Shown here: one piece after another, positions 34,418-42,353 of the stretch | How the letters are laid out: every line of letters begins with the position of its first letter | Position numbering within the stretch: the stretch's first letter is position 1 | Assembly (NCBI GenBank): GCA_020634515.1 | Contig: JACKBL010000002.1 | Location: 682,001-746,000 of the forward strand | Length of the DNA stretch: 64,000 nucleotides | Origin: Ardenticatenales bacterium | Lineage (GTDB): Bacteria > Chloroflexota > Anaerolineae > Promineifilales > Promineifilaceae | Direction: 5' to 3' | The notes under the pieces: generated by a model | What the model was told of the DNA's origin: nothing | Databases searched by the model: none | The model's input: only the letters and a program-made list of their open reading frames with translations | Translations under genes and position numbers: made by a program

Positions 34418-37400
34418 ATGAACACCGATCTAATTGGCAAACAGGTTGGACATTACCGTGTTGATGCGCTACTCGGCGACGGCGGCATGGGCACAGTCTA
34501 TCGCGCCCATGACCTCAACCTGGGCCGCACCGTCGCTATCAAATTCATGCACGCCCAATTCGCCCACCTGCCCGAATTCCGCGCCCGCCTCACCAACGAA
34601 GCGCAAACCGTCGCCCGTCTCGACCACCCATCCATTGTCAAAATCTTCGACTTCGGCGAATCCAGCGAAGGCCTCTACATTGCCATGGAGTATGTAGACG
34701 GTGGCAGCTTGCGTGCCCACCTGGGACGGTTGCAAAAACGCGGCGTTTTTCTCCCGCTGCAACAAAGCCTGCAAATTGGCGTGCAGATGGCCGACGCGTT
34801 GGATTACGCCCATCAGCGTGGCCTCATCCACCGCGACGTGAAACCGGGCAACATCATCCTCAAGAAGCTGGACCGTCCCCCGGAAGAAGGCGACGGCCCC
34901 TTCCGCGCCGTCCTTACCGACTTTGGCCTCGTTAAAGTGCTAGAAGGCGAGCGGCTCACGCTCACCGGCACGACGCTGGGCACGCCCGTATACATGTCCC
35001 CGGAGCAGTGCGAAGGGACGGAAGCGGTTGATGGGCGCACCGACCTGTACGCGCTGGGCGTGGTACTGTATGAAATGCTCACGAACGCCACGCCGTTCCG
35101 CTTCAAGAATCTCACGGAAGCGGTGACGACGCATCTCAAGGGTGTCATGCCTCGTTCGGCGCGTGAACTGCGCCCAGACATTCCCGCCGTGCTGGATGCG
35201 GTGCTGATGAAGGCGCTGGCGAAAGAACCGGGTGACCGTTTCGCGTCTGGCGCGGAGATGGCCGCCGCCCTGCGCAGTGCCCGTCTCTCCCTGGATGCTA
35301 CCGCCACTCGCGTTGTCGCCAGCGATCAACCGGTGGTGACGCCACTGCCATCGCAACCTCCCGCCGGCTATGTCCTGCTGATTGCCGCTCCCGGTCAGCC
35401 GGACAGCCGCCTGGCCCTCACCCGCCCCGTGATCAGCCTGGGGCGCAGCGCGGATAATGACGTGGTTCTGCCGGCAGAAGGCGTCTCCCGTTATCATGCC
35501 CGTCTTCAGGCCAGGGCAGACGGTTGGAGCATCATTGACCTCGGCGGCGTCAATGGCACGCGCCTGGGCGGACAGCGCCTGCCCGCCAACCAATCCACCC
35601 CGCTTACGCCTGACGAACCGCTGCGTATCGGCCCCTATACCCTCACCCTGGTTGCTCCCGCGCCCGCCGAACCGGTCCCCCCCGCCGAGACCCCCACCGG
35701 ATTGCGTGTTGTGCCTGTCTCCGAGCAGCCCACGCAGCTTCCTATCCAGGAAAACGTACTGGCGATTTACCTGGCCCAGGATCGCGTCCCCGTGGAGCCG
35801 GGCAAACCGACGCGGCTGCGCGTGGAAGTGGTCAATCGCGGCGAGTTCGCGGACCGTGTGAACGTGCGCGTGGAAGGCATCACGCCCGGTTGGATGAGCG
35901 TGCCGTCGGAATTCATCACCGTTCCGCCCAATGGCAGCGCCCAGATTCCCATTGACGTGAAGATTCCGCGCCAGCCGGATACACCCGTGGGGCGGCAGCG
36001 ATTCTTCTTGCGCCTGGTTTCGCAGCAGCACCCGCGCGTGACCGCCTCCGCCAGTGGGTCCCTCCTCATTGGCGCCTACACGGCATTTGAAGCCCGCCTG
36101 GAAAACGCGGAACTCCAACTGCCGGCCACGGCTCAGGTTTTTGTGCGCAACGGCGGCAATGTGGCCGCCGATTTCAGTATTGTTGGTCGTGGCGAGCGGG
36201 TGCAGTTTCGTGGCGAGACGGGGCATCTGCCGTTGGGGCCGGGCGAGGAAGCCATCGTATCGCTTGGCCTGCAGGCGCGTGCCTCTAGTTTGTTTGGGGG
36301 TACGGAGACATTGCCCTTTGAGATTGAAGTGGCCACGCGCCATGGGGCGCGACAGGCTTTGGCAGGGCAGGCTGTTGCTTCCTCCATGATTCCGCCTGTC
36401 TTGGGGTATGCGGCTGTGGTGGTGGTTACGTTTGCTTGCGTTTTTGGCTTGCTCTTCCTGCTGTTTGGCGACCGCTTGCGCGGCGAGGCGACGCCGACGA
36501 TGGGGGCAGGCGCCCTGCCGACCATCACGGTGACGAGTTTGGCGACGCCCGGCCTGGGAGAAGCGGATGTGGCCGGGACGTCTACGTCGGTGGCTGTGAC
36601 GGCGGAGACGGCAACCGCCGCGGCGGCGACGGCGGCGACGCAGGGGGATGAGGATGGGGATGGTTTGAGTGGCACGCAGGAGGCGATTGCCGGCACGGAC
36701 CCGCAAAATCCAGACACCGACGATGACGGACTCCTCGATGGGGAAGAAGTGCTGATTTATGGTACGGACCCCAAGAACGCGGATACTGATGGCGACCTGC
36801 TGAAAGACGGGGAGGAAGTGCAGCGATACAAGACGAACCCGCGCAGCGCCGATACCGATGGCGATGGCGTGCGCGATGCGGTGGAGATTGACCAGGGGAC
36901 CGATCCGCTGGCAACGCCCACGGCCACGCCTGTTTTGACCACGGCCACGGCTACGGCTACGGGCGCGCCCACGGCGTCGGCGACAGTAGCGGCCACGGCC
37001 ACGCCTTCCCCGACGGCCACGGCCACGAATACGCCCGGTCCCACGGCAACGCCGACGGCTTCGGCGACGGCTTCTCCCTCACCAACGAATACGCTGCCGC
37101 CCACGCCCACGAGTACTTCCGCGCCGACGGCTACCTTCACGCCACTTCCGCCCACGGCCACGGCGACCACGGTCCCCACGGTCACGGCTACGCCTATTCC
37201 CACGCCAGAACTGGCTTGCGTGGCGACACCGCCGGCGCTGGATGAGCCATTTGCTGCTGTCGATTGGGGCGGTGCGCCGCTGTTTACGTATGTAGACCAG
37301 GCGGAACCGGCGCGGTTGGTGGAGGTGTATTTCGTACGGGATGACGCGAATCTCTACCTGGCGGGGGTGATTCACGACGACACCGGCGATAACACGGATT

Positions 37401-37768
37401 CGCTGCGCGTGTATGTGGATACGACGGGGAATGGGGGCGACCCGGACAGCACGGACCGCTTTTTCCAGGTGACGCGGGATGGCACGCTCACGATCCGCGC
37501 GGGGTTGGGGGATAATGCCGATGGGGATGAGTGGGATACGGATTATTCGAGCAGCAATTGGGAGGCGACGGTGGGCGCGGCGGGCGCGGGGACGTGGTTG
37601 GTGCGGATGCGGATTGATGTGGTGGGGGAAATGCCGGCACTCACGCCCCAATTCCGCCTTATGATGCAAACCCTGTTCACCAACGAGGCTCTTGTCAGTT
37701 GGCCTGCCGGCGGCGATACCGTGGATGCCGGCACCTGGCAGCCCGTGAACAACGTCACCTGCCCTTGA
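34418..37768 (+). CDS. Ser/Thr protein kinase with FHA domain, TM helix and extracellular TSP3 repeats
   Basis: 1116 aa. The cytosolic kinase (about residues 10-285) has 'GDGGMGTVYRA', 'VAIKF', 'HRDVKPGN' (about 138), 'DFG' (about 168) and 'SPEQCEG'. An FHA phosphopeptide-binding domain follows (about 320-410, 'GRSADNDVVL', 'SRYHARL'), then two beta-sandwich modules (about 440-650). A TM helix (about 661-684) is followed by calcium-binding thrombospondin type 3 repeats ('DEDGDGLSG', 'DTDGDGVRD', about 744-829), a Thr/Pro-rich stalk, and a C-terminal CBM9/DOMON-like domain (from about 930). No DNA-level break is seen in this unusual mix of intracellular and calcium-binding outer parts. Confidence 0.9.
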   Translation: MNTDLIGKQVGHYRVDALLGDGGMGTVYRAHDLNLGRTVAIKFMHAQFAHLPEFRARLTNEAQTVARLDHPSIVKIFDFGESSEGLYIAMEYVDGGSLRAHLGRLQKRGVFLPLQQSLQIGVQMADALDYAHQRGLIHRDVKPGNIILKKLDRPPEEGDGPFRAVLTDFGLVKVLEGERLTLTGTTLGTPVYMSPEQCEGTEAVDGRTDLYALGVVLYEMLTNATPFRFKNLTEAVTTHLKGVMPRSARELRPDIPAVLDAVLMKALAKEPGDRFASGAEMAAALRSARLSLDATATRVVASDQPVVTPLPSQPPAGYVLLIAAPGQPDSRLALTRPVISLGRSADNDVVLPAEGVSRYHARLQARADGWSIIDLGGVNGTRLGGQRLPANQSTPLTPDEPLRIGPYTLTLVAPAPAEPVPPAETPTGLRVVPVSEQPTQLPIQENVLAIYLAQDRVPVEPGKPTRLRVEVVNRGEFADRVNVRVEGITPGWMSVPSEFITVPPNGSAQIPIDVKIPRQPDTPVGRQRFFLRLVSQQHPRVTASASGSLLIGAYTAFEARLENAELQLPATAQVFVRNGGNVAADFSIVGRGERVQFRGETGHLPLGPGEEAIVSLGLQARASSLFGGTETLPFEIEVATRHGARQALAGQAVASSMIPPVLGYAAVVVVTFACVFGLLFLLFGDRLRGEATPTMGAGALPTITVTSLATPGLGEADVAGTSTSVAVTAETATAAAATAATQGDEDGDGLSGTQEAIAGTDPQNPDTDDDGLLDGEEVLIYGTDPKNADTDGDLLKDGEEVQRYKTNPRSADTDGDGVRDAVEIDQGTDPLATPTATPVLTTATATATGAPTASATVAATATPSPTATATNTPGPTATPTASATASPSPTNTLPPTPTSTSAPTATFTPLPPTATATTVPTVTATPIPTPELACVATPPALDEPFAAVDWGGAPLFTYVDQAEPARLVEVYFVRDDANLYLAGVIHDDTGDNTDSLRVYVDTTGNGGDPDSTDRFFQVTRDGTLTIRAGLGDNADGDEWDTDYSSSNWEATVGAAGAGTWLVRMRIDVVGEMPALTPQFRLMMQTLFTNEALVSWPAGGDTVDAGTWQPVNNVTCP

Positions 37769-37812
37769 GCCACGAGTTGAGTGACGCGAGATTGCCAGCG
37801 TGACGCTTTCTT

Positions 37813-38712
37813 CTATTCATTGTGGACGTGGACGTTTAGTGCCGGCATTTCCACCAGTTGGAAGGTCGTGGAGGCAATAGCGACACGCCCCTCCGTCTGC
37901 TCAACCCTGTCCATAATCCGCGTGAACAGCTCATTTCTCGTGCTGCGGCGGTGGGCATAGTCAACGACGTAGCGCAGCGTGTACGCCAGCCAGTTATCCG
38001 TGACCTCCAGGGTGACGGCGGGATCCATGCTGGTGTTGAGGATGTGGTACTTTCTCACCAGACTGGGCCAGGTCTCCTTCGCGCTCTTCGTGTAGTCGTC
38101 CGTCACGGCGTGCGCCGCATCGTACAGAATCTTCACCGCCAGGGCGCGATCACTGCCATGTTTCACTTTGATGACGATCTCATCCCACAGGAATGGGAAA
38201 TCGCCAGAGTAGTTGAAGACGGGTTCCTTGAACACAAAGCTGTTGGCGATACGAACAATACGCCCGGAGTATTGATCGGCGGCGACCCACTCGCCCACTT
38301 CCATAAGGGTCGTGCGGATAACGCCAATATCTATGACGTCACCTTTTATGCCCCCCAACTGCACCCGGTCGCCGGGTTTATAGAAGTTGCTGAAGGATAA
38401 AGCGATCCAACCGGCCACGCTGACTATCACTTCTTGCAGCGCAAAAGCAATGCCGGCTCCGGCGATGCCAAAGGCGGCGGAAAGATTGCTCAACCTTTCG
38501 TTAAAAATGCCTAGGATGAGTAGGAAAACGGCGATATAGCCGGCGAAGGAAAGCACTTTGCGCGCACGATAACGCGCATCAAGGGTCCTGATGTGGTTGG
38601 TTAGATACCATTGCAAAAAGCGGACGACCAGCGTGATGATGGAAATGCCGGCAAAAATGTAAACAACTTTGCTTAGAACCGGATCGAGTAGCAGATTCCT
38701 GAACCCTTCCAT
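37813..38712 (-). CDS. MscS-family mechanosensitive channel
   Basis: 299 aa. Two to three TM helices (about residues 12-110) lead to a pore helix ('FGIAGAGIAFALQEVIVSVAGW') and the beta domain ('FYKPGDRVQLGGIKGDVIDIGVIRT'). It releases solutes during osmotic downshock in the family. ATG 38712 is preferred over an in-frame TTG at 38727. The C-terminus is longer than the minimal MscS fold. Confidence 0.85.
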   Translation of the reverse strand: MEGFRNLLLDPVLSKVVYIFAGISIITLVVRFLQWYLTNHIRTLDARYRARKVLSFAGYIAVFLLILGIFNERLSNLSAAFGIAGAGIAFALQEVIVSVAGWIALSFSNFYKPGDRVQLGGIKGDVIDIGVIRTTLMEVGEWVAADQYSGRIVRIANSFVFKEPVFNYSGDFPFLWDEIVIKVKHGSDRALAVKILYDAAHAVTDDYTKSAKETWPSLVRKYHILNTSMDPAVTLEVTDNWLAYTLRYVVDYAHRRSTRNELFTRIMDRVEQTEGRVAIASTTFQLVEMPALNVHVHNE

Positions 38713-38819
38713 AATTCCACTCAGCAATTGTTGCGCAATCGCTCGAAAACGGCTTCACGCGCTTCGGCGACAGCTACAAATCAGTTTTCCGTGATGCCGG
38801 TTGTCCGCGGACAGGGCTT

Positions 38820-39602
38820 CTATTGGCGGCGCGGAAACCAGGGGAAGAAAGCGTTTGTCCGCGCCACGTATTCGCGGTAGCCGGGTTTTGTCTCCCGCAG
38901 ACTTTGCTCCAGCAGGGTCACGCCGGAAACGCGCATCAGCAGCGTCGTCATCAGCGCCGGGCTGAAGATCGTCCAAAAGCCCCCGGCCCCCACCGCAATC
39001 AGGTAATACCCCCACCAGCACATCGCGTCGCCGAAGTAGTTGGGATGGCGCGTGTATCGCCACAGTCCACCGTCAAATAACTGGCCCTTGTTGGCCGGGT
39101 TGGCCTTGAAGCGAGCCAACTGCCAGTCGCCCACGGCCTCGAAGAAAAGGCCAATCGCCCATACCACCGCGCCCAGATAGGCCCAAATGCCCAATCCGGC
39201 GCGGGTGGACAACTGCGCTGCCAGGAGGGGGACGGAGATGATCCAGAGCAGGAAGCCTTGCAGCAAGAAGACACTGTAATAGCTGCGCCACCAATAGCCA
39301 GGACCGGCCTTTGCCCGAAAATTCTGGTAGCGATAATCTTCCGGCTTGCCCCAGTTGCGGCGGAAGATGTACACGGACAGGCGCAGCCCCCACAGCGTGA
39401 CCAGAATGGTGACCAACAGTTGGCGCGGCGCGTATCCATCAGCGAGGGCGAAGTAGACGGCGTTGGCAAGGACGAAGCCCATGCCCCAAAAGATGTCCAC
39501 GATGCCGGCATTCTTCAACCTGACGCTCACCAACCAGACGAGCGTCATGTAGAGCAAGATAACCCCACCCGCCGTGGCAAAAATCGTCAGGAATTCATTC
39601 AT
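38820..39602 (-). CDS. DUF1295 membrane protein (steroid 5-alpha-reductase-like fold)
   Basis: 260 aa with about seven TM helices. C-terminal 'GGLWRYTRHPNYFGDAMCWWGYYL' and 'REYVARTNAFFPW' are the DUF1295/ICMT-type cofactor-binding core, as in 3-oxo-5-alpha-steroid 4-dehydrogenase relatives. The substrate is unknown. Its ATG overlaps the stop of the upstream selenoprotein gene (ATGA), so the two are made together and may share a redox or lipid role. Confidence 0.85.
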   Translation of the reverse strand: MNEFLTIFATAGGVILLYMTLVWLVSVRLKNAGIVDIFWGMGFVLANAVYFALADGYAPRQLLVTILVTLWGLRLSVYIFRRNWGKPEDYRYQNFRAKAGPGYWWRSYYSVFLLQGFLLWIISVPLLAAQLSTRAGLGIWAYLGAVVWAIGLFFEAVGDWQLARFKANPANKGQLFDGGLWRYTRHPNYFGDAMCWWGYYLIAVGAGGFWTIFSPALMTTLLMRVSGVTLLEQSLRETKPGYREYVARTNAFFPWFPRRQ

Positions 39603-40084
39603 GGCACGGTCTGCTCCTCTTCCTGTAGTTCGTCCAAAACCGCCAGCATGTCGGCACTGTCCGGGATGTCGCTCATGGACTTGCCGTAATGGACGAAGCG
39701 GGCAATGCCTTGCTTGTCGATGATGACTTGTGCCGGCATTCTCCCCAACTTGAACAAACGAATCTCCTGCCCATACAACTTCAACACCTGAGAACGCGGG
39801 TCCGGCACACCCACAAACGGCAGGTCATTTTCCTTCCAATAGCCACGAAAAGCCTCGGCATTGTCCGGGCCAAGAACAACAACCTCCGCGTCTCGTTCGC
39901 GGAACGCCTCATACTCCTGGCGCAACTGCGCCATGTGCGCGCGGCAGAATGGTCATATAAAGCCGCGATTAAAGACCAGAAAAACATGCTTACGCCCGCG
40001 AAAATCAGAAAGCCGCACCGTTTCCCCATACATATCAGGCAGGGCAAAATCCGGGGCGGCCGCATTAATGACAACTTTGCTCAT
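39599..40084 (-). CDS. Peroxiredoxin-like (AhpC/TSA) selenoprotein, TGA read as selenocysteine
   Basis: 161 aa if TGA at 39952-39950 is read through. The N-terminal half ('MSKVVINAAAPDFALPDMYG', 'VFLVFNRGFI') and the C-terminal half ('PFCRAHMAQLRQEYEAF', 'VVVLGPDNAEAFRGYW', 'RMPAQVIIDKQGIARFVHYG') are in the same frame, split only by TGA. The stop falls where relatives have the first Cys of 'CPFCR', giving UxxC. An RNA hairpin candidate (TGGCGC-AGTT-GCGCCA) starts 19 nt after the TGA, within the usual bacterial SECIS distance. GGAG precedes ATG 40084. A nonsense mutation is the alternative, but the second such gene at 55252 favours selenocysteine. Confidence 0.75.
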
Positions 40085-40342
40085 CTTGTCACTCCAGGTA
40101 GGGTAGTTGGGTTCGGTGTTGGGCAACATTGACAATGACACGAAGGACGGAGTGGCATCATCAATCCGCAAGAGCGAGAAAAACCACGTCATCCGCTCTC
40201 AATTGAATTGTAGCGTATCAGACTCGTTTCGCAATCCTATCCGCTCGGTTTTTGTCAAAAACTGGTTTCTTCCTACAAACTGTGCTATTCTTATGCGCTT
40301 GTGTCTCCACCCCCAAACAAGGGCAGGACCACAAAACTTTCC

Positions 40343-40365
40343 GCTCCTGAGCCAATCTCAGGGGC
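40343..40365 (+). promoter_or_regulatory. Leader hairpin upstream of the bS6-bS18 gene
   Basis: GCTCCTGAG pairs with CTCAGGGGC (9 bp, one G-U) around a CCAAT loop, about 43 nt before the GTG start. A CCG lies at its 5' edge (40341-40343). In many bacteria the S6:S18 dimer represses its own mRNA through a leader structure with a CCG motif, so this may be such a site; the match is by position and rough shape only. Confidence 0.35.
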
Positions 40366-40407
40366 TAAACTCCCAAGAGTTCATCCACGGAAAGGAGGTA
40401 CTTCATC

Positions 40408-40872
40408 GTGCGCGACTACGAACTCACCATCATTATTCAACCTGACCTGGACGAAGAAGGGCGCAAAGCCCTCATTGCCCAGGTCACCAACTGGATCACG
40501 GGCGGCGACGAAAATGCGCCGCAGCCGGCTATTAATGAGTGGGGGCAGCGGCAACTGGCCTACGCCATCAACAAGATTAAGTCTGGCTATTATGTGTTGT
40601 TTGATGCCGGCATCAATCCCGCGCAAATTCAGGGTCTGGAGCGCAATCTGTTCTACAACGACGACATCCTGCGTTACTTGATTGTGCGCGCCGACGAGGC
40701 CACCGGCAACTACGACTACAAGCAGTTTAACGCCCTGCGCGATTACGTCACCGAATATGGGCAGATCATCCCCCGTCGCCGCAACCGCGTCTCCGCCAAA
40801 CAGCAGCGCAACCTGGCGCAAGCCATCAAACGCGCCCGCCACCTGGCGTTGCTGCCGTTTGTCGTAGACTGA
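40408..40872 (+). CDS. Fused ribosomal proteins bS6-bS18
   Basis: 154 aa. Residues 1 to about 95 are bS6 ('MRDYELTIIIQPDLDEEG', 'WGQRQLAYAINKIKSGYYV', 'NDDILRYLIVR'). From about 101 the sequence is bS18 ('YDYKQFNALRDYVTE', 'GQIIPRRRNRVSAKQQRN', 'AIKRARHLALLPF'). Both are small-subunit platform proteins that bind each other on 16S rRNA. The usual order is rpsF-ssb-rpsR; here ssb is missing and the two are one reading frame without a stop. The basic N-terminal arm of bS18 is lost. GTG 40408 follows a perfect AAGGAGGT. A terminator follows, so it is a single-gene unit. Confidence 0.93.
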   Translation: MRDYELTIIIQPDLDEEGRKALIAQVTNWITGGDENAPQPAINEWGQRQLAYAINKIKSGYYVLFDAGINPAQIQGLERNLFYNDDILRYLIVRADEATGNYDYKQFNALRDYVTEYGQIIPRRRNRVSAKQQRNLAQAIKRARHLALLPFVVD

Positions 40873-40920
40873 CGCCCGTTCTCCGCGCCGCACTTCAGCG
40901 GCGATCGGTCTGGAAACAAG

Positions 40921-40957
40921 AAGCCCCGCCGCCATTTTTGCCTGGTGACGGGGCTTT
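40921..40957 (+). terminator. Rho-independent terminator after bS6-bS18
   Basis: AAGCCCCG pairs with CGGGGCTT, followed by TTCG; the stem encloses about 20 bases. It lies 48 bp after the stop. Confidence 0.7.
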
Positions 40958-41030
40958 TCGTTTGTCACTGTTACATCTCGCGCTAACGATGACGCCGGTA
41001 GCAAAATCGAGTAAACTGGTGCGCGAGTCA

Positions 41031-41060
41031 CCTTCCTGGCAGCTCACGGCTTCCTGAAGG
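41031..41060. repeat. GCTTCC-type short palindrome pair
   Basis: CCTTCCTGGCAGC followed by GGCTTCCTGAAGG, related to the palindromes at 30231-30288. The rest of the spacer 40958-41183 is GC-rich (CCCGCGGCCG twice) and shows no gene. Confidence 0.45.
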
Positions 41061-41183
41061 TTCGGCATTTTCAACTTCCCAAACCCCGCGGCCGCCCCCA
41101 AACATCCCGCGGCCGTGCCACGGCTGTCCGCGCTACATGCCACACCCGAATGCCGGCAGCCGCCTAGCGTATATGGAGGCATC

Positions 41184-42335
41184 ATGGACTTTCATTTAAC
41201 CGCGGAGCAGCGCCAATTCCGCGACGCTGTTCACACCTTCGTCGCCCGCGAACTCAAACCAATGGCCCGGCACACCGACGAATCCGCCGAATTTAACTGG
41301 ACCGCCGTGAAAAAAATGGGGCCACTGGGGTTGCTTGGCCTGGAAGTTCCCGAAGAGTACGGTGGAGCCGCCGTGGACGCCATCAGCGCCGCCATCGCCA
41401 TCGAAGAACTGGGCTGGGGCTGCGGCTCCACCGCGCTCGCCGTGTCCGCGCACAACGGGCTGGCCCTGGGGCCAATCGTCCGCTACGGAACCCCCGCGCA
41501 AAAGCAGAAATGGTTGCCCCCCCTGGCTACGGGGCAGGGACGCCTTGCCAGCCTGGCCCTCACCGAACCTGGCGCCGGCTCCGACCTTCAAGGCGGCGTG
41601 CGCACCATGGCCGTGGAAGAAGGGGACTCCTGGATCATTGACGGCAGCAAAATGTGGATGACCAACGCTTCCCTTGCCGACATCGCCGTCGTCCTTTGCC
41701 GCACCGACCGCGCCGGCGGCAGCCGCAGCCTCAGCCACATCATCGTGCCCCTGGACACCCCCGGCGTCACCATCGGCCCCGCCGAGAAAAAAATGGGATT
41801 GAAAGGCTCCCCCACGCACGCTGTCACCTTGGCAGAAGTGCGCGTGCCCCGCGAGAATCTGTTGGGCGAATATGGGCGGGGCTTGCAGCAAACGCTGGCG
41901 ACGCTGGACAGTGGGCGCGTGGGCATTGGCGCATTGGCCGTTGGTCTGGCGCAGGCGGCGTACGAAGAGGCGATCAAATACGCGCAGGAGCGGCACACCT
42001 TTGGTCAGCCGATTGCCCATCATCAGGCTGTGCAGTGGATGCTGGCGGACGCGGCCACGGAAATCCAGGCGGCCCGCCTCATGGTCTACTGGGCGGCGGC
42101 TATCAAGCAAAGCGGGCAGCGGTATACAAAAGAGGCGGCCATGGCCAAGCTGTTTGCCACCGAGGTGAGCGAGCGCGTTTGCCGTAACGCCATCCAGATT
42201 CACGGCGGCTACGGCTACAGCAGCGAGTTCCCCGTGGAGCGCATCTACCGCGACACGCGCCTGATGACGATTGGCGAAGGAACGAGCGAAATTCAACGGC
42301 TGGTGATTGCCCGCCATATCCTCAATCTGGGCTGA
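41184..42335 (+). CDS. Acyl-CoA dehydrogenase (short/medium-chain type)
   Basis: 383 aa, the standard length. 'SLALTEPGAGSDLQGG' and 'MWMTNASLADIAVV' form the FAD/substrate site. 'IQIHGGYGYSSEFPVERIYRD' and 'IGEGTSEIQRLVIARHIL' carry the catalytic Glu region. It is a complete, canonical member, unlike the shortened one at 19951-21042. ATG 41184 follows TGGAGG. The Nudix fusion gene begins 18 bp after its stop. Confidence 0.93.
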   Translation: MDFHLTAEQRQFRDAVHTFVARELKPMARHTDESAEFNWTAVKKMGPLGLLGLEVPEEYGGAAVDAISAAIAIEELGWGCGSTALAVSAHNGLALGPIVRYGTPAQKQKWLPPLATGQGRLASLALTEPGAGSDLQGGVRTMAVEEGDSWIIDGSKMWMTNASLADIAVVLCRTDRAGGSRSLSHIIVPLDTPGVTIGPAEKKMGLKGSPTHAVTLAEVRVPRENLLGEYGRGLQQTLATLDSGRVGIGALAVGLAQAAYEEAIKYAQERHTFGQPIAHHQAVQWMLADAATEIQAARLMVYWAAAIKQSGQRYTKEAAMAKLFATEVSERVCRNAIQIHGGYGYSSEFPVERIYRDTRLMTIGEGTSEIQRLVIARHILNLG

Positions 42336-42353
42336 GGGACGGAAAGATAACGG

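Noticed and set aside
34940..36706. 588-aa minus frame opposite the kinase gene
   Set aside because: Arg-rich composition and no motifs; the sense strand encodes recognisable kinase, FHA and TM parts.
39599..40084. Two separate genes for the peroxiredoxin-like halves
   Set aside because: The C-terminal half alone would start at an internal Met without a ribosome site and lack the active site; both halves align as one protein around the TGA.
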